Shown one piece after another: positions 1 to 8,479 of a stretch of 22,687 bases of DNA. The notes beneath the pieces were generated by a model that saw only the letters and a program-made list of their open reading frames with translations, was not told where the DNA came from and ran no database searches. The translations under genes were made by a program, and so were the position numbers. The DNA comes from Bacteroidales bacterium UBA1392. Lineage in GTDB: Bacteria; Bacteroidota; Bacteroidia; Bacteroidales; UBA932. Each line of letters begins with the position of its first letter. The first letter of the stretch is position 1. The stretch covers positions 43,042 to 65,728 of the forward strand of contig DBQO01000013.1 in the NCBI GenBank assembly GCA_002305275.1, read 5' to 3'.

Positions 1-651
1 ACCATGCGTTACTATAATTCAGATGGATTTGAGGGCACAATGTGCGGCAATGGAGGCAGATGCCTCGTGGCTTTCGCAGCTCACAGAGGCATTAAAAAAT
101 TTGAATTCATCGCAATAGACGGATATCACCGTGCCGAGGTGCTCGAGTATGGAGATTACCGTTGCATAGTTCGTCTCAAGATGAGGGATCTTCTCCCTGA
201 CGAGGAAGGCAATTCTCCCATTAAACTCTATCCTGAGGGTTATTTTCTCGATACCGGATCAGATCACTTCGTGATTTTCGTAGATGATGTGGCCAACTAT
301 GACGTAGATGGTGAAGGAAAAAAGTGGAGATGGGCCGAGCGTTTCCCCAAGGGGACAAATGTCAATTTCGTAGAAATCGCTACAAACAAGATCAAAGTCA
401 GGACCTATGAAAGGGGAGTGGAAGCTGAAACATTGGCTTGCGGTACCGGAGTTACAGCCTCTTCCATAGCATCTTTCATACATGGTGCAAAATCTTTTAC
501 AACCGATGGAGAAAGGGTAAAATTTGATATAGAGGCTCTGGGGGACTATTTAGCCGTTGATTTCATACCTCGTGATGATGGAAAGAGATTCGAAGAGATC
601 TGGCTTACCGGCCCTGCAACATTTGTGTTCGAAACTGAAGTAGAACTCTAG
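1..651 (+). CDS. dapF: Diaminopimelate epimerase, 5' end cut by window edge
   Basis: DapF interconverts LL- and meso-diaminopimelate, giving the peptidoglycan cross-linking residue and the lysine precursor in the cytoplasm. The reading frame is open from the first base, so the ATG at position 4 is internal. About 216 residues are present and roughly the first 60-70 of a normal 260-280 are missing. Both catalytic cysteine motifs are visible: MCGNGGRC (Cys codon at 43-45) and LACGTGV (Cys codon at 439-441). GTNVNFVEI and RTYERGVEAET, also typical of the family, lie between them. The gene ends 38 bp before the next start, and a separate -7 promoter box lies in that gap, so it need not be co-transcribed with what follows. 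Identification is very secure. The true start lies outside the window. Confidence 0.97.
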   Translation, partial: TMRYYNSDGFEGTMCGNGGRCLVAFAAHRGIKKFEFIAIDGYHRAEVLEYGDYRCIVRLKMRDLLPDEEGNSPIKLYPEGYFLDTGSDHFVIFVDDVANYDVDGEGKKWRWAERFPKGTNVNFVEIATNKIKVRTYERGVEAETLACGTGVTASSIASFIHGAKSFTTDGERVKFDIEALGDYLAVDFIPRDDGKRFEEIWLTGPATFVFETEVEL

Positions 652-662
652 CGTTTATTTTC

Positions 663-670
663 TATCTTTG
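663..670 (+). promoter_or_regulatory. Bacteroidetes -7 promoter box for the sensor-trkH run
   Basis: TATCTTTG matches TAnnTTTG exactly and ends 19 bases before the ATG at 690. No convincing TTG lies 19-21 bp upstream, so the -33 element is weak or absent. It would start the five-gene transcript independently of dapF. Confidence 0.6.
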
Positions 671-689
671 TAAGACTAACCGTTGATTT

Positions 690-1478
690 ATGGAAATTTT
701 CCGATACATAGGTATAAAGAGGAAAGTCTTCCTCGGCTCCATCGTCCTGGCAATGGTTCTGCTGATTTCGAGTTCCATCTCCATGTTTGAGTATACAAGG
801 ATGAATGATCATGTTGCTGAACTCATTTCAGATAATACCAACAGTATTGAAGTATCGAGAGAACTTCTCGCAAAAGCGGAGGAGTACAATCTTCGTCTTA
901 TGCACCTGGTCTTAGGAGAAGTTGGTGAAGAGAGTATCGCGGTAATCAACGACGATGCATTCATCTCTTTTTTCAGCGGCATAAAGGAGAGTTTTGTAAC
1001 CGAGCAGGACAAGGCTAACGTAGATTCAGTGATGTATGCCTTTGCTGCATATATGCATGTCGTGCGTGAGGCCTCCGATATATGGCTTACCAACAAAGAT
1101 GATCTTCTAAAGGAGTGGTATTTCAACCGTCTTCAGCCCGTTTATGCCAAACTTAAAGCATATATTGAAAAGCTGACCAATGATAGTCAGGATGCATTGA
1201 TTCATAATTCTCAGTCGCTTCAGGACAATTTTTACAGAAGTCTCATGCCGGGTCTGATCTCAGCCTTACTGGGCTTTCTTATGGTTCTGCTCTTTAATTA
1301 TTATCTGAACCACTACTTGATCAATCCTATTTTGAAGATAACGCGGGGGATAAAGGGCTACCTGAGTTTCAACAAGAAATATGAAGTTAAGATTGAGAGC
1401 AAAGACGAACTCGCAGAGCTGAATGACTCCGTCAATGACATTATCGATATTAATAAATCTGCAAAAAAACAGAGTTGA
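690..1478 (+). CDS. Membrane sensor-like protein: 4-helix periplasmic domain plus HAMP, no output domain
   Basis: This 262-residue protein has the front half of a chemoreceptor or histidine kinase. TM1 is at about 14-33, followed by a mostly helical extracytoplasmic region of about 150 residues resembling the four-helix-bundle ligand-binding domain. TM2 is at about 186-207. A HAMP-like linker at about 208-255 shows the conserved proline (INPI) and the DELAEL stretch of its second helix. The protein stops right after HAMP, with no kinase, cyclase or methyl-accepting part. The stop TGA (1476-1478) shares its last base with the trkH ATG, so translation is probably coupled. No lost kinase is visible, because trkH fills the downstream sequence at once. 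A role in sensing for TrkH is inference only. Confidence 0.8.
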   Translation: MEIFRYIGIKRKVFLGSIVLAMVLLISSSISMFEYTRMNDHVAELISDNTNSIEVSRELLAKAEEYNLRLMHLVLGEVGEESIAVINDDAFISFFSGIKESFVTEQDKANVDSVMYAFAAYMHVVREASDIWLTNKDDLLKEWYFNRLQPVYAKLKAYIEKLTNDSQDALIHNSQSLQDNFYRSLMPGLISALLGFLMVLLFNYYLNHYLINPILKITRGIKGYLSFNKKYEVKIESKDELAELNDSVNDIIDINKSAKKQS

Positions 1479-2926
1479 TGAACGCCGGCGTTATATCCAG
1501 ATACGTTGGAATTGCGCTGATATGCAACGCCTTCTTTATGTTGCTCTCTGCCGTAATTTCGGCACTGTACGGCTTTGATTCCTCATTCAGCCCTCTCCTT
1601 GTGAGCTGCTTTTTGACTTTTCTGTTCGGAATATTCCCGTTGATATTTGTTACAGGCGGTCGTGACATCAATATCCGTGAAGGACTGGCCATATTGTTGC
1701 TGGCCTGGTTTCTTTCTTGTATTTTCGGTATGTTGCCTTACGTACTGTGGGGAGGAGAGTTTAATCTGGTCAATGCCTGGTTTGAAAGTGCTTCAGGCTA
1801 CACCACCACAGGCGCTACTATTCTCAATGAGATTGAAACTCTACCTCACGGGCTGCTCTTCTGGAGATCTTCTACTCACTTCATTGGTGGCTTGGGAGTC
1901 GTTGTGTTCATAATCATGTTTCTTCCTACTGTGGGTATGATAGGTTTCAGGATGTCTAAAATGGAGGTCATGGATGTTTCGAGGAGCAATTTCCAATATA
2001 GGTTCAAAAAGCTAATCCGTGTCTTTGTTACAGTATATCTTGTTATCACAGCCATCTCATTTGCGGCATTATTGCTGGCCGGAATGTCTCCTTTCGATGC
2101 CATAAACCACGCCTTCAGTGCAGTAGCTACCGGGGGATTCAGTACGCGCAACCTCTCCATAGCTGCATTTGATTCTCCTTTGATAGAGTTTATATTGATT
2201 CTATCCATGATACTATCCTCCATTCACTTTGGCGTGATATATGCCTCATTCGCAACCAGGTCGGCCAAAATCTTTAAGGATCCGGTCACCAGGTTTTATC
2301 TGATGACCATACTTCTCTCAACGATAATTGTTGCCGTAAGTCTTTTACTGGAGGGAGTTGAACAAGGCATTTTCCACGCATTGCGCAATGGGGCTTTTGC
2401 GGTGGTCTCTATTATCAGTACCACAGGTTTTTCCATAAGCGACACCTCCGGGTGGCCTATACTTTCAATAATGGTTTTGTTATATGTATCTGTGCAGTGC
2501 GGTTGCTCAGGATCTACCTGCGGTGGTGTCCGTTCAGACAGAGTATGGCTCATATTAAAGGGGGTCAGAGCACAACTTATAAAGATGGCTCACCCAAATG
2601 CTGTGGTCCAGGTTAAGTCCGGTGGCCAGGTGATTGAGAAGGATCTGATTTCGAGTGTACACACATTTCTATTCATATATATGGTTTTAACCTTCCTCGG
2701 CTCACTTTTCTATGCTATGACCGGTATGAGTATGATGGAGTCGGTGAGTTCCTCAATATCCATGATGGGCAATATGGGTCTTGCCTTTGGTGAGAATAAT
2801 TCTTTTTATAATTTTGCCAACGCTCCGCAGATTTCAAAAATTGTAATGGGTATTCAGATGATATTCGGCCGTCTTAGCCTCTACCCTGTATTGCTTATAT
2901 TCACGCTCTTCAGAAAAAGATTTTGA
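1478..2926 (+). CDS. trkH: TrkH-type potassium uptake membrane subunit
   Basis: TrkH/KtrB proteins form the K+-conducting pore of Trk uptake systems in the inner membrane. This 482-residue protein has the expected four pore-loop repeats with selectivity-filter glycines: TTTGAT (109-114), TGGFST (218-223), TTGFS (315-319) and MGNMG (430-434). The conserved turn near 341-350 reads CGCSGSTCGG, close to the usual GCAGSTAGG. The usual GRLE near the C terminus is GRLS here (464-467). I chose ATG 1478, which overlaps the upstream stop by one base as TGATG; the TTG one codon earlier is less likely. No TrkA regulatory subunit is encoded in the window. It ends in another TGATG overlap with the helicase gene. 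Confidence 0.95.
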   Translation: MNAGVISRYVGIALICNAFFMLLSAVISALYGFDSSFSPLLVSCFLTFLFGIFPLIFVTGGRDINIREGLAILLLAWFLSCIFGMLPYVLWGGEFNLVNAWFESASGYTTTGATILNEIETLPHGLLFWRSSTHFIGGLGVVVFIIMFLPTVGMIGFRMSKMEVMDVSRSNFQYRFKKLIRVFVTVYLVITAISFAALLLAGMSPFDAINHAFSAVATGGFSTRNLSIAAFDSPLIEFILILSMILSSIHFGVIYASFATRSAKIFKDPVTRFYLMTILLSTIIVAVSLLLEGVEQGIFHALRNGAFAVVSIISTTGFSISDTSGWPILSIMVLLYVSVQCGCSGSTCGGVRSDRVWLILKGVRAQLIKMAHPNAVVQVKSGGQVIEKDLISSVHTFLFIYMVLTFLGSLFYAMTGMSMMESVSSSISMMGNMGLAFGENNSFYNFANAPQISKIVMGIQMIFGRLSLYPVLLIFTLFRKRF

Positions 2927-4338
2927 TGGCAGCTGAGGAGTATCTCATAGAGAAAATAGGGGAGAAACTGGGGTATGAGCCCACTACTTGTCAGCAGAAA
3001 TTAATAGCCTCCCTGGCTCGTTTTACTGTCGAATACGACACTTGCGATCTGATGCTTGTAAGTGGTTTTGCCGGTACCGGCAAAACCTCCGCAATCGCTG
3101 CATACGTCAAGACACTCAAAGAACACGACCACCGTTTTGTGCTCCTGGCTCCCACAGGCCGTGCAGCAAAGGTGTTGGCAGGTTTCACTCAGGAACAGGC
3201 ATTTACCATACATAAACATATTTATCGCCAAAAATCCATTAACCATGGGTTCGGCGAGTTTGAACTGGATATAAATAAGCACAAGGAGACTATCTTCATA
3301 GTGGATGAGGCCTCACTGATCTCAACTTCCAGCGCCCAACAAAACATATTCGGAAGCGGCGATCTGCTATCCGACCTGATAGCTTACTTGCGTGCCGGAG
3401 TCGATAACAAACTTATCCTAATTGGAGACAAAGGACAGTTGCCACCTATAGGGCTTACCTACAGTCCGGCGCTGGATGACTCTTATATGGGGCGTTATGG
3501 GAAAGTAATTACTTCTGAGCTTACTACTGTGGTGCGACAAGCTGCAGATTCGGGAATTTTGAGCAATGCTACTGCCATCAGGTTACTTTTGGGTAGCAGT
3601 GGTCCGATGATACCACAATTACGCACAAAGGGCTTTGAAGATGTTATTAGAATTCATGGAGGTGAACTCATAGAGTCGCTCTCCGATATGTTTGACAAAT
3701 ATGGTACAGATGAAGTGGTGGTACTTTGCAGGTCCAACAAACGTGCCAATCGCTACAATATGGGCATACGCTCAAGTGTACTTTTTCTCGAGGAGCGTCT
3801 CACGCGTGGTGACAAACTGATGGTGGTTAAAAATTGCTATCAGTTTCTGGATGATGTGCCTGAACTCGATTTCATTGCAAACGGCGATGTTGCCGAACTT
3901 ATTAGAATATATGGATATGAAGAGAGGTATGGATTGAATTTTGCAGAGGCAGTATTGTCATTCCCGGACTACAATGATGTGGAGATTACGGCGAAAATTA
4001 TCCTCGACACGCTCCAGTCGGAAGCTCCGGCTTTGAGCGAAGAGCAACAGAGAGTTCTTTATGAAGGTGTCAATGAGGATTATGCCCATGTAAAAGGTAA
4101 GAAGAAGAGGTATTCTTCCGTGCGTGAAGACAAATATTTTAATGCCCTCCAGATCAAGTATGCGGCAGCCATCACAGGTCATAAATCGCAGGGAGGCCAG
4201 TGGAAATGCGTTTTCATAGACAATCCCTTTTGGAAAGACCCGGTCGAGGATGATCTGAAATGGCTCTATACCGCCATCACCCGGGGAGTTGAGAGAGTTT
4301 ATTTTGTTAATTTTAAAGATGATTTTTTTATAGATTAG
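2926..4338 (+). CDS. RecD/Dda-like superfamily 1B DNA helicase
   Basis: A 470-residue ATP-dependent helicase of the RecD/Dda branch, expected to move 5'-3' on single-stranded DNA. Motifs appear in order: Walker A GFAGTGKTS (47-55), motif Ia LLAPTGRAAK (73-82), Walker B IFIVDEAS (123-130), motif III LIGDKGQLPP (165-174), the arginine-containing TVVRQ (201-205), a motif IV-like VVVLCRSN (264-271), motif V ITGHKSQGGQW (416-426) and motif VI LYTAITRG (448-455). This is the compact single-polypeptide form: it lacks the long N-terminal region of RecD2 and no recB or recC is adjacent. ATG 2926 overlaps the trkH stop as TGATG, and its stop is one base before the next start. Partner and cellular role cannot be read from the sequence. 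Confidence 0.93.
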   Translation: MAAEEYLIEKIGEKLGYEPTTCQQKLIASLARFTVEYDTCDLMLVSGFAGTGKTSAIAAYVKTLKEHDHRFVLLAPTGRAAKVLAGFTQEQAFTIHKHIYRQKSINHGFGEFELDINKHKETIFIVDEASLISTSSAQQNIFGSGDLLSDLIAYLRAGVDNKLILIGDKGQLPPIGLTYSPALDDSYMGRYGKVITSELTTVVRQAADSGILSNATAIRLLLGSSGPMIPQLRTKGFEDVIRIHGGELIESLSDMFDKYGTDEVVVLCRSNKRANRYNMGIRSSVLFLEERLTRGDKLMVVKNCYQFLDDVPELDFIANGDVAELIRIYGYEERYGLNFAEAVLSFPDYNDVEITAKIILDTLQSEAPALSEEQQRVLYEGVNEDYAHVKGKKKRYSSVREDKYFNALQIKYAAAITGHKSQGGQWKCVFIDNPFWKDPVEDDLKWLYTAITRGVERVYFVNFKDDFFID

Positions 4339-4339
4339 A

Positions 4340-5017
4340 ATGAATATTATGTATTGGATTTTATTTATTGCTGTTGCGGTAGTCAGTTTTGCCGTTCAGT
4401 ATAACCTTAAGAGAAAATTTGAGAAGTACTCTCGGATACCTCTCGGTTCAGGTATGACCGGAGCGGAGGTTGCGGAGAGGATGCTCAGCCAAAATGGCAT
4501 AAATGATGTCAAGGTGACAGCTGTCGGTGGTCAGCTTACAGACCATTTCAACCCTCTGACAAAGACTGTCAATCTCAGCGAGGGAGTCTACCATTCCAAC
4601 TCGGTGGCTGCGGCAGCTGTAGCTGCGCACGAGTGCGGTCATGCCGTGCAACACGCAAATGGTTACATTCCGCTCAAAATGCGCTCGGCATTGGTGCCGG
4701 TGGTGAGTTTTGCATCCAAAATAATGTCGTGGGTACTTTTGTTGGGTATGTTTCTCATCAATGTCTTTCCACAGGTACTGATGGCCGGTATAGCGCTGTT
4801 TGCACTCACTACACTATTCAGTTTCATTACGCTTCCGGTGGAAATCAATGCCAGCAAGAGGGCCCTTGTATGGCTCAATACTACAGGTATCACAGATATT
4901 TCTAACCATGAGCATGCCGAAAAGGCCCTCCGTGCTGCTGCTTATACCTACGTAGTGGCCGCCTTGGCCTCACTGGCTACCTTGGTTTATTACATCATGC
5001 TTGCAAACAGAAGATAA
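4340..5017 (+). CDS. YugP-type membrane zinc metallopeptidase
   Basis: This 225-residue protein belongs to the neutral zinc metallopeptidases typified by YugP. It has an N-terminal transmembrane helix (about 3-20) and further hydrophobic helices at about 120-160 and 200-220. The zinc-binding helix HECGH is at 97-101, preceded by the family stretch NLSEGVYHSNS. A probable third zinc ligand, Glu, lies in PVEINASKRA. The length is normal for the family. The gene starts one base after the helicase stop and ends one base before the DPP IV start, so it is mid-operon. Substrates of the family are poorly known; a membrane quality-control role is possible but not shown here. Confidence 0.92.
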   Translation: MNIMYWILFIAVAVVSFAVQYNLKRKFEKYSRIPLGSGMTGAEVAERMLSQNGINDVKVTAVGGQLTDHFNPLTKTVNLSEGVYHSNSVAAAAVAAHECGHAVQHANGYIPLKMRSALVPVVSFASKIMSWVLLLGMFLINVFPQVLMAGIALFALTTLFSFITLPVEINASKRALVWLNTTGITDISNHEHAEKALRAAAYTYVVAALASLATLVYYIMLANRR

Positions 5018-5018
5018 T

Positions 5019-7121
5019 ATGCAACACTTCAGATCAGCATTAGCGGCTCTGCTTATTCTCTTAACCCTAGTTCCCTCTGTAGGCGCGCAGGAAAAAAAGA
5101 GTCTCACAAATGCGGAGATTCTGGGCAATATGCCAAAAGGTATAGTGGGACAGCCTGCCATACCGATGGCATTTGATGACAACAGGACATTAATTTATAG
5201 GGAGGGGCAGGAATTTTTCAGATATGACCTCCGAAAGGGGAGTGCCGAACCTTTCTCATATACTCCACCTAAGGGAACTTCGCGTTTCGAAGAATTGGTT
5301 CCGGGTTGGAAAAATCCCACATTCTCTCCCGATTCCACTAAAATAGCATATACTCTAGATAACGATCTGTATAGTATAAATGTGAAGAGTAAAAAGATCA
5401 TCAGGCATACCTTCGATGGGTCGGAACTCAATCTTAATGGGTATGCCTCCTGGGTCTATTATGAGGAAATATTTGGTAGGGGCTCCAATTACAGGGCATT
5501 TTGGTGGTCTCCCGATAGTAAGGTAATTGCCTATTACAACTTCGACAACTCTCAGGTACCCATGTTTCCCATTTATAATTCACAAGGTCAACACGGTTCA
5601 CTTACTCAAACCCGTTACCCCAAGGCCGGTGATTCCAATCCCAAGGTTAGGATAGGCTTTGTTTCGGCAAACGGGGGAGAGACTGTCTGGTCCGACTTCG
5701 ACCCGGAGCCAGACCAATACTTCGGTATACCCTTTTGGAACGGTGATGGCAAGCGTTTTATGGTTGCAAGGATGGATCGTGCACAAGACAATCTTGAGCT
5801 CTTTTCAGTTGACCCCATATTAGGAAACTTCGTCTGCGTATATGCAGAACATCAGGAGAGTTGGATTGATTGGATGGAGGAGATGCTTTTTACTCCTGAA
5901 GGTATCTATATTGTAAGGGATTTCGAGGGATGGGAGCAGATCTACTTCCTCTCTTATGACGGTAATCGTTTTGAAAAACTTACCGGAGGTCGAAATTGGG
6001 GTATAAGTCTGCTCAAGGTGGATTCAAAATATCTATTCTTTACTGCCAAGAGAGAGGCAACCACGAGAGTGGATATATACAGAGTAACCCTTAGGAGTCA
6101 AAAGACCGAAAGAGTCTCTTTTGACAACTATAATTTTGCCAATGTCATCATCTCTCCCGACAGCCGCAATGTGGCGGCAGTCGTTTCAAATGCTCAAACC
6201 CCTTATTTTTTGGTAAATATTTCGCTTCCTACAGGAAATCTCAACAGGAAGAAAGTAACTGTAATTTCAGACTCAAAAGGTACCGACTTCGACAAATATG
6301 ATATAGCTCTGCCAGAGATCATCACCATTAAAACCCGTGACGGGCTTGATATTCCAGCCTCAGTGATCTGGCCTGTCAACCTGGATAAAAGTAAAAAATA
6401 TCCCGTAAAGGTTAATATCTACGGAGGTCCCAACTCCCCGCAGGTACGTGACAGATGGAGCGGAGTCTCATTTTCCAACCAATGGTGGGCTAACAATGGA
6501 GTTATACAGGTGACTCTGGACAACCGGGCAGGTGGTCATTTCGGAAAAAAGGGACTTGAGCAGGTTTACAGACAACTCAGTATTCCCGAACTACGGGACT
6601 TTATCGATGGTATCAAACATTTTCTGGCAATGCCATTTGTGGATGCTGACAAAATAGGTATAGAGGGCTTTTCATACGGTGGCATGATGACAGTTCTCTG
6701 TGTTACCGAAGGCAGCGATTACTTTAAATATGGAATTGCAGGAGCCGGAGTGTATGATTGGCATCTGTATGACTCACACTACACGGAAAGATATATGGAC
6801 AGGCCCCAGGACAACCCGAAAGGTTATGAAGAAACTAATGTGTTGGGACGCCTCTCCAATTATAAAGGTGATAAAACCAATATGATACGCCTTACTCATG
6901 GTACCGGTGACGACAACGTGCATTTCCAGAATACACTTCAGTTGATTGACGTACTACAGAAACAGAATAAGGATTTTGAACTTATGATTTACCCCGAGGC
7001 TATGCATGGTTACCGTGGTACACAGGGTCGTCACTCTGCAATGCAGGATTATATCTTCTGGTACCGCTATCTTCTGGATTCAGAACTCCCTTCCGACCTG
7101 CTGGAATATTTCAAAAAGTAA
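5019..7121 (+). CDS. Dipeptidyl peptidase IV (S9B), exported
   Basis: DPP IV removes Xaa-Pro dipeptides from peptide N termini, and in Bacteroidales it acts in the periplasm or at the cell surface in peptide use. The 700-residue protein starts with a signal peptide (MQHFRSALAALLILL...VGAQ, cleavage near residue 23). An eight-bladed propeller follows, containing the YYEEIF segment that supplies the Glu pair binding the substrate amino terminus. The C-terminal alpha/beta hydrolase domain has Ser552 in GFSYGG, Asp631 in HGTGDD and His663 in EAMHGY. These spacings (79 and 32) closely match mammalian DPP IV as I recall it. ATG 5019 is chosen over an upstream TTG because it begins the signal peptide. 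The last 11 bases overlap the opposing methyltransferase gene. Confidence 0.96.
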   Translation: MQHFRSALAALLILLTLVPSVGAQEKKSLTNAEILGNMPKGIVGQPAIPMAFDDNRTLIYREGQEFFRYDLRKGSAEPFSYTPPKGTSRFEELVPGWKNPTFSPDSTKIAYTLDNDLYSINVKSKKIIRHTFDGSELNLNGYASWVYYEEIFGRGSNYRAFWWSPDSKVIAYYNFDNSQVPMFPIYNSQGQHGSLTQTRYPKAGDSNPKVRIGFVSANGGETVWSDFDPEPDQYFGIPFWNGDGKRFMVARMDRAQDNLELFSVDPILGNFVCVYAEHQESWIDWMEEMLFTPEGIYIVRDFEGWEQIYFLSYDGNRFEKLTGGRNWGISLLKVDSKYLFFTAKREATTRVDIYRVTLRSQKTERVSFDNYNFANVIISPDSRNVAAVVSNAQTPYFLVNISLPTGNLNRKKVTVISDSKGTDFDKYDIALPEIITIKTRDGLDIPASVIWPVNLDKSKKYPVKVNIYGGPNSPQVRDRWSGVSFSNQWWANNGVIQVTLDNRAGGHFGKKGLEQVYRQLSIPELRDFIDGIKHFLAMPFVDADKIGIEGFSYGGMMTVLCVTEGSDYFKYGIAGAGVYDWHLYDSHYTERYMDRPQDNPKGYEETNVLGRLSNYKGDKTNMIRLTHGTGDDNVHFQNTLQLIDVLQKQNKDFELMIYPEAMHGYRGTQGRHSAMQDYIFWYRYLLDSELPSDLLEYFKK

Positions 7122-8376
7122 CAGGCAGTGGCTCCGAGATAATCATTACTTTCTCGCCGGAGGCGAGTGTAGTGGCAAAAAGATGTAGATTACCGCCATC
7201 ACGAATCTTGAGACGCTGCTTCAATGCGTTAGTATCAATAGGAAAATTGAGTGCTACGCAATTTATGAAAGGGTATTCGCGCGATATGGTGCGGATACCC
7301 TCTTTATTGAAGGGTATTATACGTTCGATACTGAAGGATTTTCCCGGGAATCCCTCTATAAGAGTATCCGATGTATATAGATGGGTACTCGTAGCAATCT
7401 TGGAAATCCCGAAACGTACGCAGGGAAGCTTGAATGCTCCTGCCTTAAGAATTGCCCGACCGGGCTGATGAAGGTATCTTCCCGGAGTAGCAATAGGGCA
7501 TTGGGCTATTTTTTCCTCCTTGATAGTAAAAGTAAAACGACTCTCTCTATCTCTGCTTAGTTCAACGGCATGAATGGGAACATCCTCGGAAGGCAAAAGC
7601 TCTCCTGAGCCACTCATAAGCAGTAGCAGTTCTTTACATTCGTTGTCATTAGAGAGGACGTGTACCTCTTTGACACATGGTACTTCTCCCAAAGTAGCAG
7701 AAATGTCGACCATGGGCGAAAGTTTGACCAGGACTTGTTTTGCAGCCCTGAGTAGCGCATCGCTAAGCTCAATCATATCTGGTTCGTACTCTTTAATGGA
7801 GAAGACTCTGCCGGAGGTTTTGGAGCGTCTGGCAGGGTCGAGGTATATCAGGTCGAATTCTCTCTTTTCTCTCTCCTTAGTTTCCGACAATTCTTCACAT
7901 CTCTCTTTTAAATCTTCATTCGTTCCCGCGAATCTCTTCAGATATTCCTTGCAATCACCGTTTGTAATAGTGATATTTTCAAGTCCCAGTACTTTAAAGT
8001 TGTGTTGTGCTGCTTCATACAATCGTGGGTCGCTCTCCATATATAGGCATTTCTCCGCTCTGTGAGCCATAAAACTGCAATCCACTCCGAGTCCTCCCGT
8101 AAGATCGGCTATAGTGCCGCCTTTAGGCACGAAACGCATTTTATATTCCGCCGTAGTCTGGGAACTGCACTGTTCCACGCTGAGAGAGGTGGGGTAAATA
8201 AGTTCAGGATAGGTGTGCCATAGAGGAACCTTGTAGACAATTTTCTTGCGCGCCTCTATTGCAGATGCCGCTCTGTTCATATCCACTCCGGGATAGCGCG
8301 AGGCGCTAAGAAGCAGCTGAGCACTCTCTTCCTCTGCATGTTCCATGATGAACGATATGGTCTTATCTTCTTCCAA
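7111..8376 (-). CDS. SAM-dependent methyltransferase, PG_1098/THUMP-like family
   Basis: A cytoplasmic class I methyltransferase of 421 residues. The SAM-binding motif I is DLTGGLGVD (91-99) and the catalytic-loop motif is LDPARR (179-184). The N-terminal helical part contains YPTSLSVEQCSS, typical of this Bacteroidetes family. A highly charged insert lies at 148-174, and the C-terminal part (about 230-421) fits a THUMP-like RNA-binding plus ferredoxin-like module. The family is probably RNA-directed, but the substrate is not known to me. The start is TTG (8376); the next in-frame ATG is 8346. I prefer the TTG because the Phe-Ile just before that ATG looks conserved in relatives, and a -7 box sits just upstream. 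The 3' end overlaps the DPP IV gene by 11 bp. Confidence 0.88.
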   Translation of the reverse strand: MEEDKTISFIMEHAEEESAQLLLSASRYPGVDMNRAASAIEARKKIVYKVPLWHTYPELIYPTSLSVEQCSSQTTAEYKMRFVPKGGTIADLTGGLGVDCSFMAHRAEKCLYMESDPRLYEAAQHNFKVLGLENITITNGDCKEYLKRFAGTNEDLKERCEELSETKEREKREFDLIYLDPARRSKTSGRVFSIKEYEPDMIELSDALLRAAKQVLVKLSPMVDISATLGEVPCVKEVHVLSNDNECKELLLLMSGSGELLPSEDVPIHAVELSRDRESRFTFTIKEEKIAQCPIATPGRYLHQPGRAILKAGAFKLPCVRFGISKIATSTHLYTSDTLIEGFPGKSFSIERIIPFNKEGIRTISREYPFINCVALNFPIDTNALKQRLKIRDGGNLHLFATTLASGEKVMIISEPLPVTF

Positions 8377-8399
8377 TGTGCTTTTGACTATGATTGGGG

Positions 8400-8407
8400 C
8401 AAAGATA
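8400..8407 (-). promoter_or_regulatory. -7 box for the methyltransferase gene
   Basis: On the minus strand this reads TATCTTTG, a full TAnnTTTG match, 23 bases upstream of the TTG start at 8376. No TTG is spaced about 20 bp upstream; the nearest is only 10 bp away, so the -33 element is unclear. Confidence 0.55.
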
Positions 8408-8430
8408 GCTTATTAATCAACTTTTTTATG

Positions 8431-8438
8431 TAAGTTTG
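8431..8438 (+). promoter_or_regulatory. -7 box for the phospho-sugar mutase gene
   Basis: TAAGTTTG matches TAnnTTTG and lies 41 bases before the ATG at 8480, leaving an AT-rich leader. No clear -33 TTTG is seen at the right distance. Together with the minus-strand box at 8400-8407 it makes the 103 bp gap a divergent promoter region. Confidence 0.45.
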
Positions 8439-8479
8439 TATGTTTTATTAGCTCTAATTTATAATACTATCAGATCAAT

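Noticed and set aside
690..1478. Sensor gene as a histidine kinase broken by a frameshift
   Set aside because: No kinase-like sequence is found in any frame downstream; trkH begins on the last base of the stop codon, so the short form is native.
7153..7167. Perfect hairpin CTCGCC-GGA-GGCGAG just after the DPP IV stop
   Set aside because: There is no T run on either strand and it lies in methyltransferase coding sequence (LASGE), so codon content explains it. At most a weak Rho-assisted site.
7574..8065. Plus-strand open frame of 163 codons rich in Ser and Leu
   Set aside because: It is the reverse of the methyltransferase gene; the composition reflects its charged codons read backwards.
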